From contig JBGOTP010000008.1 of the NCBI GenBank assembly GCA_041476545.1, forward strand, positions 1 through 32,502: a stretch of 32,502 nt of DNA. The letters are read 5' to 3'. The notes beneath the pieces were generated by a model that saw nothing but the letters and a program-made list of their open reading frames with translations, was not told where the DNA came from and made no database searches. Positions within the stretch are counted from its first letter, which is position 1, and every line of letters starts with the position of its first letter. A program made the position numbers and the translations under genes. Source of the stretch: JBGOTP01 sp041476545. Lineage in GTDB: Bacteria; Acidobacteriota; Vicinamibacteria; Vicinamibacterales; CAVVIG01. Positions 1-6,470 of the stretch are shown here, one piece after another.

Positions 1-320
1 TCCGATGGAGCCGCCGAGATCTCGCCGCGGGACACCTGGCCGCCGCGTCGTCCACCCAGGCCAGGCTGGCGGCCCCTCAGGCCTCCGCGCCCACCGAATC
101 CGCCCCGGCCTTGCGGTTGACTCGGCATCACCGTGATGGCGTCGAACATTCCCGATTGGAGGAATCGACCCATCAGTTGTTCCTGGAGACCCACTCCGAG
201 CGACACCATGCCCGCGAGCGAGGCGATGCCGATCGCCACGCCCATCGTCGTGAGTCCTGTCCGTAGCCTGGCCTGGCCCAGATTCCTCAGCGCCAGTCGA
301 ACGGTATCGGCCGCGATCAC
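1..320 (-). CDS. MacB/FtsX-type ABC transporter permease, N-terminal part (runs off the window)
   Basis: This is the N-terminal 107 or so codons of a membrane permease that continues beyond position 1. The start is read as GTG at 320, with GGAG eight bases upstream. An ATG at 343 hits a stop after eight codons and is not used. The visible protein has the MacB_PCD beginning: a short amphipathic stretch (LALRNLGQARLRTGLT) followed by one membrane segment (TMGVAIGIASLAGMVSLGVG). In this family the segment anchors a large periplasmic domain. It follows the ATPase gene closely and should be its membrane partner, in a MacB/LolCDE-like system for lipoprotein, peptide or drug handling. From about residue 65 the sequence becomes very rich in Gly and Arg (GRGGFGGRGG type), which is unusual for this domain. 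The substrate cannot be told. Confidence 0.8.
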   Translation of the reverse strand, partial: MIAADTVRLALRNLGQARLRTGLTTMGVAIGIASLAGMVSLGVGLQEQLMGRFLQSGMFDAITVMPSQPQGRGGFGGRGGLRGRQPGLGGRRGGQVSRGEISAAPS

Positions 321-339
321 GATGGAGACTCCGACCGGA

Positions 340-1029
340 TCATGAGGCGGACTCCGAGACGATGGTGCCATCGAGCAGAGAAATGGTCCGGCGGGCGTAC
401 CGGCCCGCCAGCGCCGCGTCGTGCGTCACCAGGATGACCGCCTTGCCGTCGCGCTCGTTGAGCTGTTTGATCAGATCCATGATTTCGCGCGCGGTCCGGC
501 TGTCGAGATTTCCGGTCGGCTCATCGGCGAGCAGCAGATGCGGGTTGTTGGCGAGCGCGCGAGCGATGGCCACCCGCTGCTGTTCGCCGCCCGACAGTTC
601 CCTCGGCCGGTGCCGTTGACGCCCGCCGAGCCCCATCGATTCGAGCAACTGTCCGGCCTGACGTTCCCGCGCCGCGCGTGGCACGTCCGCGAACATCAGC
701 GAGAGGGACACGTTCTCCAGCGCGCTCATGGTCGAGACAAGATTGAATGACTGGAAAATGATGCCGACGTTCTTGAGCCGGTGCAGGCTCAGTTCGGCCG
801 CGGTCATCGTCGCCATGTTCTGGCCGAAGATGCTGACCGTGCCCGCCGTGGCACGATCGAGTCCGGCAATCAGATTCAACAACGTTGATTTGCCTGACCC
901 CGACGTACCGAGGAGCGCGATGAACTCGCCTTGCTGGACGGTCATGGAGACGCCGTCGAGCGCCTTCACGACGACCTCCCCCATGCGGTAGTGCTTTTTC
1001 AGGTCCTGGATGTCGAGGAGCGCGCTCAC
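340..1029 (-). CDS. ABC transporter ATP-binding protein, LolD/MacB family
   Basis: This is the cytoplasmic ATPase of an ABC transporter (229 aa, normal length for LolD/MacB/FtsE-type ATPases). The Walker A motif is GTSGSGKST near residues 42-50. The signature motif LSGGEQQRVAIARAL and Walker B LLLADEPTGNLDS are intact, and the switch histidine is in VTHDAALA. The start is GTG at 1029. It overlaps the pirin stop codon as GTGA, which suggests translational coupling. The permease starts about 20 bases downstream of its stop, so the pair forms one transporter. The DEPTGNLDS signature and LTVQ-like N-terminus point to the MacB/LolD branch, which uses mechanotransmission rather than a classic transport pore. 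No periplasmic adaptor (MacA/HlyD) gene is visible in the window. Confidence 0.93.
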   Translation of the reverse strand: MSALLDIQDLKKHYRMGEVVVKALDGVSMTVQQGEFIALLGTSGSGKSTLLNLIAGLDRATAGTVSIFGQNMATMTAAELSLHRLKNVGIIFQSFNLVSTMSALENVSLSLMFADVPRAARERQAGQLLESMGLGGRQRHRPRELSGGEQQRVAIARALANNPHLLLADEPTGNLDSRTAREIMDLIKQLNERDGKAVILVTHDAALAGRYARRTISLLDGTIVSESAS

Positions 1030-2042
1030 GTCTTGATGAACGTCCCGTCCCGCAGTTCGCTGAACGCGCGGCGCAGTTCTTCCTGTGTGTTCATGACGAT
1101 CGGCCCGTACCAGGCGACGGGTTCCTCGATCGGCTTCCCAGACACCAGCAGAAACCGGATCCCCATATCTCCAGCCTGCACGGTCACCTCGTCGCCGGAA
1201 TCGAACACCACCAGCGATCGGTTTCCGACCTCTTCCCTACCCGCCCCCGCCTCCGCTCGCTCCGATGCCTGGCGAGCTACGGCGAGGCTCGCCGAAGCGC
1301 CCCTGGCGCGTAGGCGGCCACCTGCCTTGCCCGCCCGGTCCGCGTCGGGAGGCGAAGCAGGAACGACGCCCTCTACCGCCTCAGTCTGGACGGTACGCGG
1401 CTCCGAGGCATCACGGAAGGTTCCTGATCCGGCAAAGACATAGGCGAAGGCGTGCCGCGACGTCTCGACCGCGAGACGTTTTCGCTGTCCGGGCGGAACG
1501 GACACGTCGAGATAGCGCGGATCGGCGGCGACACCCTCGACCGGTCCGGTCTTCCCCCAGAAGCTTCCGCAGATCACACGCACGCGCGTCCCATCGTCAT
1601 CGACGACTTCGGGGACATCCTTCCCGGAGACGTCCTGGTAGCGAGGTTTCGTCATCTTCAGAGAGGAGGGCAGGTTGGCCCACAGCTGAAATCCGTGCAT
1701 GCGACCCTGCGGATCGCCTTTGGGCATCTCCTGATGCAGGATGCCGCTCCCGGCGGTCATCCACTGGACGTCGCCCGTGCCGAGCGAGCCGCGGTTGCCG
1801 AGGCTGTCGCCGTGTTCGACCGTACCCGCCAGGACGTACGTGATCGTCTCGATGCCACGGTGGGGATGCCACGGGAAGCCGGCGAGATAGTCGTCCGGGT
1901 TCTCGTTGCGGAAGTCGTCGAAGAGCAGGAACGGGTCGAAATCGTCCGTGTCGCCGAAGCCGAACGCGCGCTGCAGTTTGACGCCCGCACCTTCGATGGT
2001 CGGTGTGGTGTGAACGACTCGCTTGACTGGCCGTATCGACAT
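1026..2042 (-). CDS. Pirin family protein (quercetinase-like cupin) with an internal in-frame insertion
   Basis: This is a bicupin of the pirin/YhhW family (338 aa from the chosen start). Its metal-binding signatures are intact: HPHRGIET in the first cupin (two His), and GSGILHQEM (His and Glu). The C-terminal block GDMGIRFLLVSGKPIEEPVAWYGPIVMNTQEEL is typical of the family. The start at 2042 (MSIRPVKR) has GAGGAG just upstream. A start nine codons earlier would overlap the preceding gene. Roughly residues 214-270 have no counterpart I know of in pirins. This stretch is Ala/Arg/Glu-rich and interrupts the second cupin just before NRSLVVFDSG. The encoding DNA (about 1230-1400) contains inverted repeats, so it looks like a repeat inserted in frame. 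Some pirins oxidise flavonols and others act in stress signalling; the role here is not known. Confidence 0.9.
   Translation of the reverse strand: MSIRPVKRVVHTTPTIEGAGVKLQRAFGFGDTDDFDPFLLFDDFRNENPDDYLAGFPWHPHRGIETITYVLAGTVEHGDSLGNRGSLGTGDVQWMTAGSGILHQEMPKGDPQGRMHGFQLWANLPSSLKMTKPRYQDVSGKDVPEVVDDDGTRVRVICGSFWGKTGPVEGVAADPRYLDVSVPPGQRKRLAVETSRHAFAYVFAGSGTFRDASEPRTVQTEAVEGVVPASPPDADRAGKAGGRLRARGASASLAVARQASERAEAGAGREEVGNRSLVVFDSGDEVTVQAGDMGIRFLLVSGKPIEEPVAWYGPIVMNTQEELRRAFSELRDGTFIKT
1230..1400. repeat. Putative palindromic repeat inserted in frame in the pirin gene
   Basis: The stretch contains GGCGAGC (1271-1277) and its inverted copy GCTCGCC (1287-1293). Nested GGCGAG/CTCGCC arms lie at 1281-1293, with further GGCG-rich tracts downstream. 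It encodes an Ala/Arg-rich segment that the pirin family lacks, without breaking the frame. The boundaries are inferred from the point where pirin similarity stops and resumes, so they are accurate only to about 20 bases. Confidence 0.5.
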
Positions 2043-2052
2043 GACGCGCTCC

Positions 2053-2448
2053 TCAACGTCCAACGTCAATGAAGTCGCGGTGACCCCGATGATGGGAATC
2101 GGTCACGAGCATCGAAAGGATCGTGCTGACGAGGCTCACGACGAGTGCACCCCAGCACGCGGGCCAGAAGCCGCGGACGTGAAAGCCGAGTCCGAGGGCG
2201 GCCGACAGCGAGCTCGTCAGCCAGAGCATCAGGCCGTTGACGACGAGCGCGAAGATGCCGAGCGTGACGATGATGATCGGAAACGTCAGGATCTTGGCGA
2301 CGGGCCTGATGAAGGCGTTCACGACGCCAAAGACGACCGCCACGCCAAGGAAGGGCAGCCAGCCACCGTCGTAGTTCACGCCGGGCACGACTCGTGTCGC
2401 CACCCAGAGTGCCGCCGCATTCACGAGCAGCCGGGCGAGGAAGGGCAT
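2053..2448 (-). CDS. Small membrane protein, phage-holin-like PF04020 family (YvlD-like)
   Basis: This is a 131-aa inner-membrane protein with about four hydrophobic segments, near residues 4-20, 30-48, 54-80 and 92-115. The pattern of ARLLVNAAALWVATRVVPGV, then VFGVVNAFIRPVAKILTFPIIIVTLGIFALVVNGLMLWL, is characteristic of PF04020 (phage_holin_4_2 / YvlD). Despite the name, this family is chromosomal and linked in several bacteria to envelope stress. Nothing here suggests phage lysis. The gene lies between the sigma factor/anti-sigma pair and pirin, 10 bases upstream of the chosen pirin start. It is therefore probably part of the same ECF-controlled run. I see no clear Shine-Dalgarno sequence at its ATG. 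Confidence 0.85.
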   Translation of the reverse strand: MPFLARLLVNAAALWVATRVVPGVNYDGGWLPFLGVAVVFGVVNAFIRPVAKILTFPIIIVTLGIFALVVNGLMLWLTSSLSAALGLGFHVRGFWPACWGALVVSLVSTILSMLVTDSHHRGHRDFIDVGR

Positions 2449-2508
2449 CGACTAATGCTAGCACTTGGCGGAGGCTGTCAGGCCTGCCCGACAACTGGAT
2501 TCGTCGCG

Positions 2509-3168
2509 CTACCGCGGCTCGTCAGCGCGTCCGCTGCCGGCGGCGGGCGGCTGTCGCTGTTCCACGTCGCGCATCTGCATGTCGAGCTGCCGATTCAACA
2601 TCAGGAGGCGTCCGATGATCGGGAGGATGAGCAAATTGACGCCGTGGAGCACGCCCATCAGGAGCAGGATGCCCGCCACCTTCATCGTTTCGTCCTTGAA
2701 CTGCGCCGCGTTGACGGTGGCCGCCCATGAAGACCCGTGCTGGAACGCCAGCGTCAAGAGCGCGTACGCGCCGAACACCAGGTAGTAGGCGAAGTCCATC
2801 AGCACGATGAAGCTCTTCCCCGTGCTCGGGTTCGCGCGGAAGACCTCGGCGGCGTAGCTCCTCCCGAAGCGCTTGATGAACGGTCCCAGCACGATAACGA
2901 TGGCGACCAGCACGCCGGCAGTGATGAGTTCGAGAATCCACCAGTCCATGAACAATGCTCCTTCCTGATACTTGGTTACGGAGGCTACCAGTGACATGAG
3001 TGCGGCAACCGCCACGGCGGCGGAACGCACCACTCGCCATCGCCACGCGCGCCGCTGCCGCTCGTCCTCGATGCTGCCTTTGATCCGGGCGAACAGATCG
3101 GGACTCTCCTCGATCTGTTCGGCTCCCGCGAACAGGGCGTCGCGGAGGCGTTCCTCAAGTACGGTCAT
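2509..3168 (-). CDS. Membrane protein translationally coupled to the ECF sigma factor, probable anti-sigma factor
   Basis: This is a 219-aa protein whose ATG at 3168 overlaps the sigma-factor stop codon as ATGA, the classic arrangement for a sigma/anti-sigma pair. The N-terminal 45 residues (LEERLRDALFAGAEQIEESPDLFARIKGSIEDERQRR) are soluble, charged and helical. They are followed by about four membrane segments, near residues 48-62, 74-95, 117-140 and 158-185. The tail is short, charged and cytoplasmic. A soluble sigma-binding N-terminus joined to membrane helices fits an anti-sigma factor. I do not see a zinc-binding HxxxCxxC motif, so it is not a ZAS-type protein. The function is inferred from gene position and topology, not from a recognised family. 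Starts further upstream lie inside the sigma gene and are rejected. Confidence 0.75.
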   Translation of the reverse strand: MTVLEERLRDALFAGAEQIEESPDLFARIKGSIEDERQRRAWRWRVVRSAAVAVAALMSLVASVTKYQEGALFMDWWILELITAGVLVAIVIVLGPFIKRFGRSYAAEVFRANPSTGKSFIVLMDFAYYLVFGAYALLTLAFQHGSSWAATVNAAQFKDETMKVAGILLLMGVLHGVNLLILPIIGRLLMLNRQLDMQMRDVEQRQPPAAGSGRADEPR

Positions 3169-3665
3169 TGTCTCGCCCCCAGGGAGATCTCGAGCGCGGC
3201 CAGGCCGCGCCGCAGGTGGGTCTTCACCGAGTTCACCGACAGGCTGAGCGTCGCCGCGATGTCGGGAGGACTCAGATTCAGGTAGTAGCGCAGCGTCAGA
3301 CAATCCCGCTGCCGGTTCGGCAGCGACTGCAGCGCCTCGAACACCTCGCGCTGGTCTTCGCGCATCACGATGCGGTCCTCTACGGAGGCCGGCCCACGCT
3401 GCTCGGGGAGCCGGTGCCGTAACGACACCAGACCACGCCGATTGTGATCGCGCGCGAGATTCAGGACGATCGATCGGAGATAGGCGATCGCACGGTCGAG
3501 GTGTTCAATGCGATCGAACGACCCGTGCAGCCGGAGAAAGGCCTCCTGCACCAGGTCCTCGGCCGCGCTCCGGTCGTCCACGAACAGCCGGGCAAGGCGG
3601 ACCAGCGAGCGCGCATGCTCGTTGAAGAGGTCCGCCATCGCCTCGTCGACCGCCGGCAGCGTCAT
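3165..3665 (-). CDS. RNA polymerase sigma factor, ECF family
   Basis: This is a 166-aa alternative sigma factor with only the two ECF domains. Region 2 spans about residues 10-78 (LFNEHARSLVRLARLFVDDRSAAEDLVQEAFLRLH, then AIAYLRSIVLNLARDHNRR). Region 4 spans about 105-160 (VFEALQSLPNRQRDCLTLRYYLNLSPPDIAATLSLSVNSVKTHLRRGLAALE), with an evident helix-turn-helix. It has no C-terminal SnoaL or other extension. AGGA lies six bases before the ATG. Upstream, at 3699-3726, is a near-ideal ECF-type promoter. An identical copy faces the other way toward the cytochrome peroxidase gene. This strongly suggests that it activates its own transcription and that of the peroxidase. It heads a run with its probable anti-sigma factor, a PF04020 protein, pirin and an ABC transporter. 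Confidence 0.95.
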   Translation of the reverse strand: MTLPAVDEAMADLFNEHARSLVRLARLFVDDRSAAEDLVQEAFLRLHGSFDRIEHLDRAIAYLRSIVLNLARDHNRRGLVSLRHRLPEQRGPASVEDRIVMREDQREVFEALQSLPNRQRDCLTLRYYLNLSPPDIAATLSLSVNSVKTHLRRGLAALEISLGARQ

Positions 3666-3698
3666 GGTGGTCCTGTGGCCGACATCTTCACCTGTACA

Positions 3699-3726
3699 GA
3701 CGAAGCACGGGGGCAGCGGGGTGACA
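3699..3726 (-). promoter_or_regulatory. ECF-type promoter for the sigma-factor operon
   Basis: Read on the minus strand: -35-like TGTCACC (3726-3720), a 17-base spacer, then -10-like CGTCTGTA (3702-3695). Transcription would start near 3690, leaving a leader of about 25 bases before the sigma-factor ATG at 3665. TGTCAC with CGTC resembles known ECF promoters, for example the ECF41 group. The same two elements at the same spacing occur on the other strand at 3788-3819, so chance is unlikely. Confidence 0.65.
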
Positions 3727-3787
3727 CCGCGCCAAATTCGAAAGCCTAGCTTATCGCCTGAGGTCGCGACACAGAATCTTGCAACCC

Positions 3788-3819
3788 TGTCACCCGGTCG
3801 CGCTCGGCGTTCGTCTGTA
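3788..3819 (+). promoter_or_regulatory. ECF-type promoter for the cytochrome c peroxidase operon
   Basis: Read on the plus strand: TGTCACC (3788-3794), a 17-base spacer, then CGTCTGTA (3812-3819). Transcription would begin near 3826, about 45 bases before the ATG at 3871. The site mirrors the sigma-factor promoter around position 3757. Identity extends over GGGTGACA/TGTCACCC and an 11-base arm (GTACAGACGAA/TTCGTCTGTAC), while the bases between the two elements differ. Conservation of only the two boxes at fixed spacing is what sigma-factor recognition would select for. Confidence 0.65.
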
Positions 3820-3870
3820 CTCGTAAAGACGGCCGAGTGTCGTCAGCCGAACGTGTGACGGAGGTGCAGC

Positions 3871-4992
3871 ATGTTGATGTCGCGGTGGGCGCCATGGCGC
3901 GCAATTCTGCTCGTGACCGCCGTCTGCGGCGGTGTGCTGATCTGGATGTTCACGGCAAGGGCTCAGCCTCCAGACTGGGAGCTCGCGAACCCAATCGTTC
4001 CTCTCCCCGCTCCACCGCTCGGCATCGACAGCACGCTGACCGGTTTGAAGGAGCCGCCGACGCCAGAGCGCGTGCGTCTCGGTCGGTGGCTGTTCTTCGA
4101 CCAGCGGTTGTCGGTCGACAGCACGGTTTCCTGCGCGAGCTGCCACGTTCCCGACCGCGCGTTCTCGGAGCAGTCTGCGGTCTCGATGGGGATTCGTTCG
4201 CAGAAAGGCGGCCGCAAGGCACCGTCGTTCATCAACCAGGCCTGGACGATCTACCCACATTTCTTCTGGGACGGGCGCGCTGGTTCGCTGGAAACGCAGG
4301 CGCTCGGCCCGATCGCGAACCCTATCGAAATGGGGAACTCGCACGAGAATATGCTGGCGACGCTCCGGCGCACGGGTTATGGCAAGTACTTCAAGGAGGC
4401 GTTTGGCACCGATCAGATGACCAAGGAGCGCGTCTCGCGGGCAATCGCCGACTATGAGCGCACGCGGATGAGCGGTAACTCGCCGTGGGACCGCTGGCGT
4501 AAGAATCGCGACGAAAGCGCCGTGTCAACGGACGTCAAGACGGGGCACGACCTGTTCCTCGGCAGAGCCGGTTGCAGCCAGTGCCATCTCGGCCAGAACT
4601 TCACCGACAGCACGTTCCATAATCTGGGCGTTGGATGGAATCCGAAGACAAAGACATTCGCGGATGAGGGCCGGCGACTCGCCACAACGCAGGAGAAGGA
4701 CAGAGGTGCGTTCAAGACGCCGACGCTGCGAGAGGTCGGCCTGCACGCACCATTCATGCACGACGGCTCCGTGAAGTCGCTGCGCGAGGTGATCGAGCTG
4801 TACAATCGCGGCGGCATCGCGAACCCTGATCTCGACCCGAAGATCCAACCGCTCAACCTGGGCGCACATGAAATCGACGCGCTGGTGGAATTTCTCGAGG
4901 CACTGCAGGGCGAGGGTTATCAGGATAGCGTTCCCAAGGCATTTCCGGGCGTCCATGTGAACGACGCGTCGGCCACTGAAGTCAGGAGATAG
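3871..4992 (+). CDS. Di-haem cytochrome c peroxidase / MauG family protein
   Basis: This is a 373-aa exported di-haem c-type cytochrome. The N-terminus has a signal anchor (PWRAILLVTAVCGGVLIWMFTARA). Two haem-binding CXXCH motifs are present, C88-ASC-H92 and C235-SQC-H239, spaced as in bacterial cytochrome c peroxidases. The C-terminal APFMHDGSVKSLREVIELYN block, with its conserved Met, is typical of the CCP/MauG family. GGAGG lies seven bases before the ATG. Family members reduce H2O2 in the periplasm using cytochrome c electrons, or carry out oxidations as MauG does. The mirror-image ECF promoter pair upstream places it in the regulon of the neighbouring sigma factor, consistent with a peroxide or envelope-stress role. 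A 37-aa membrane peptide follows immediately. Confidence 0.93.
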   Translation: MLMSRWAPWRAILLVTAVCGGVLIWMFTARAQPPDWELANPIVPLPAPPLGIDSTLTGLKEPPTPERVRLGRWLFFDQRLSVDSTVSCASCHVPDRAFSEQSAVSMGIRSQKGGRKAPSFINQAWTIYPHFFWDGRAGSLETQALGPIANPIEMGNSHENMLATLRRTGYGKYFKEAFGTDQMTKERVSRAIADYERTRMSGNSPWDRWRKNRDESAVSTDVKTGHDLFLGRAGCSQCHLGQNFTDSTFHNLGVGWNPKTKTFADEGRRLATTQEKDRGAFKTPTLREVGLHAPFMHDGSVKSLREVIELYNRGGIANPDLDPKIQPLNLGAHEIDALVEFLEALQGEGYQDSVPKAFPGVHVNDASATEVRR

Positions 4993-4996
4993 CACC

Positions 4997-5110
4997 ATGA
5001 GCCCTCTCATTTTTGTCTGCCTCGCTGTCGTCGCGGCCATCATTGTCGTGGCTGTGATGGTGATCTTCGGATTCGGCTTCTCGATGAGGCGCAATCCGCC
5101 GGCGCGTTGA
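4997..5110 (+). CDS. Small single-span membrane protein (37 aa)
   Basis: This short open frame starts four bases after the peroxidase stop codon. It has a good ribosome-binding site (GGAG, eight bases upstream, overlapping the peroxidase end). The peptide is one hydrophobic helix (LIFVCLAVVAAIIVVAVMVIFGFGF) followed by a short basic tail (SMRRNPPAR). This predicts a single-span membrane protein with the C-terminus in the cytoplasm. It is probably co-transcribed with the cytochrome peroxidase and may be a small accessory or assembly subunit. I do not recognise a family. Size, spacing and ribosome-binding site make it more likely than a chance frame, but it is unproven. Confidence 0.55.
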   Translation: MSPLIFVCLAVVAAIIVVAVMVIFGFGFSMRRNPPAR

Positions 5111-5207
5111 GGCGTGGCGGGGGATTCATCACCTGCGTGCGGCCCGGAGATATGCCGCGTCGCGGATAACGCGTGAGCACCAACCGGGTGTGGGTTTATA
5201 GGTCAGT

Positions 5208-5612
5208 ATGCTCGACCCTTTATTGAACGGAGCCTATTGGTTTGATGTGGCGATCACGATCGCCGTACTCGGACTGGCGTGGCCACTTTTCGCGAAGGGA
5301 GGCCAACCGATTCCGCCAGCAGTCCGGGTCGCACTCGGTGTGGTCCTGTTGTTCGGCCTCTACATCGGTATCATGGCGCTCGGTCATCTTGTCGCGGTGA
5401 CAATCAAGATTGTTCTCGGCACGCTGCCGGCCGGCAGCAATCGCGGGCGCCTCTTTCGGATTGGATTCATGTTCGCGATTCCGGCGTGGTTGGTGGTGGT
5501 CATGACCGTCCGTTCAGTGCGGCGGCAGTCCACACATGCGATTGAAAACGCTCGAGTGGGCGTGCAAGGAGACGCAGATGGCACATGGGGCGCATGCGGC
5601 AAGGCAAACTGA
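5208..5612 (+). CDS. Membrane protein of unknown function, first of three
   Basis: This is a 134-aa protein I do not recognise. Three hydrophobic segments are visible, near residues 10-28, 40-68 and 84-102, with His in the second (ALGHLVAVTI). The last 28 residues are hydrophilic. The start has AGGT about six bases upstream of ATG 5208. The last 35 bases overlap the next gene, which has its own strong ribosome-binding site inside this one. It therefore opens a four-gene run of overlapping frames ending in a PEP-utilising enzyme. The overlap suggests the three membrane proteins are made together and may form one complex. Confidence 0.65.
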   Translation: MLDPLLNGAYWFDVAITIAVLGLAWPLFAKGGQPIPPAVRVALGVVLLFGLYIGIMALGHLVAVTIKIVLGTLPAGSNRGRLFRIGFMFAIPAWLVVVMTVRSVRRQSTHAIENARVGVQGDADGTWGACGKAN

Positions 5613-6054
5613 AACGGGCCACTCGGATCCGTACCGGCCGTTCAAGCTCGTGGCATGGGCGGCCGGGATCGTGGGCCTACTGATGGTCGTCGGCGGTACC
5701 GGTCATCTCGTGGGAGTAATTGGCGCCGCGGTGCATCGGCACAAACTCTTCAACTTTCGCCTCGTCTCGCTCCTCGCCATAGGAGGAATGCTTCTGTACC
5801 CCGGCCTTCTCAATCTTGGCATCAGCAGGTCGATCTGGCTGGGGAGACAGTGGGCATTCGTCATGAGCGCCTTCGCTACCGTGGCGTTATTGGCCTACGG
5901 GATTCTTCTGATGTTCATGAAGACTCCCCCGGACCCGACCGATCCATTCGCCGGTGCGTCGACAACGGCGGCGGCCTTGTCGATGATCCAGATCATCTAT
6001 CTTGCGTTCCTCCTGCCCGGTTGGATGGCGTTGCGAAGGAGGCACCGTACTTGA
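5578..6054 (+). CDS. Membrane protein of unknown function, second of three
   Basis: This is a 158-aa integral membrane protein. ATG 5578 is chosen over one 14 codons upstream because AAGGAGA sits ideally before it. After a polar N-terminus containing several His, four membrane segments follow, near residues 23-50, 60-80, 90-113 and 130-150. The first, VGLLMVVGGTGHLVGVIGAAV, shares a Gly-His-Leu-Val feature with the second segment of the preceding protein. This may mark distant kinship, but I cannot name a family. Its stop overlaps the TTG start of the next gene by four bases. Confidence 0.7.
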   Translation: MAHGAHAARQTETGHSDPYRPFKLVAWAAGIVGLLMVVGGTGHLVGVIGAAVHRHKLFNFRLVSLLAIGGMLLYPGLLNLGISRSIWLGRQWAFVMSAFATVALLAYGILLMFMKTPPDPTDPFAGASTTAAALSMIQIIYLAFLLPGWMALRRRHRT

Positions 6055-6470
6055 CCAAGATCGCCATCGTCGTCCTTGTCGCAATCCATCTCGCCGTGGC
6101 CCTCTGGCACGGCAACGCGCACACGGCATTGGCCATCCCACTGTCGCCCGAGCAGAATGCCTTCGTGTTCCTTGTGATCCTCATCGCGCCCGTCGTTGCG
6201 GCGTTCCTGCTGTGGACGCACTACGTCTCGGCCGGCGTGTGGATGTTCTTTCTGTCCATGCTCGGTGCACTGCTCTTCGGCGTGTACTACCACTACATCC
6301 TGGTATCGCCTGACAACATCGGTCACTTGCCGCACGGCAGTGCGGACGCTCACTCGACGTTCATCGCCAGCGCCGCGGCGCTGGGCCTGCTCGAATTGGC
6401 CTCGGCGCTCTATGGCGCATTCTGTCTGAGGTCGCACCCAGCGAGGTTGCATGGCACAGGTGCGTCATAG
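6051..6470 (+). CDS. Membrane protein of unknown function, third of three
   Basis: This is a 139-aa protein starting at TTG 6051. The codon overlaps the previous stop as TTGA and has a near-perfect AAGGAGG eight bases upstream. The four membrane segments are near residues 4-22, 40-60, 68-90 and 108-130. Histidines cluster around the membrane faces: HLAVALWHGNAH, WTHYVSAG and YYHYILVSPDNIGHLPHGSADAH. The His-rich pattern could bind a metal or haem, but I see no recognised motif. The last 20 bases overlap the start of the PEP-utilising enzyme, so the four genes are almost certainly co-transcribed. Confidence 0.7.
   Translation: MTKIAIVVLVAIHLAVALWHGNAHTALAIPLSPEQNAFVFLVILIAPVVAAFLLWTHYVSAGVWMFFLSMLGALLFGVYYHYILVSPDNIGHLPHGSADAHSTFIASAAALGLLELASALYGAFCLRSHPARLHGTGAS

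Noticed and set aside
2053..2448. Phage origin for the holin-family gene
   Set aside because: No other phage gene is nearby. PF04020 proteins are widespread chromosomal membrane proteins.
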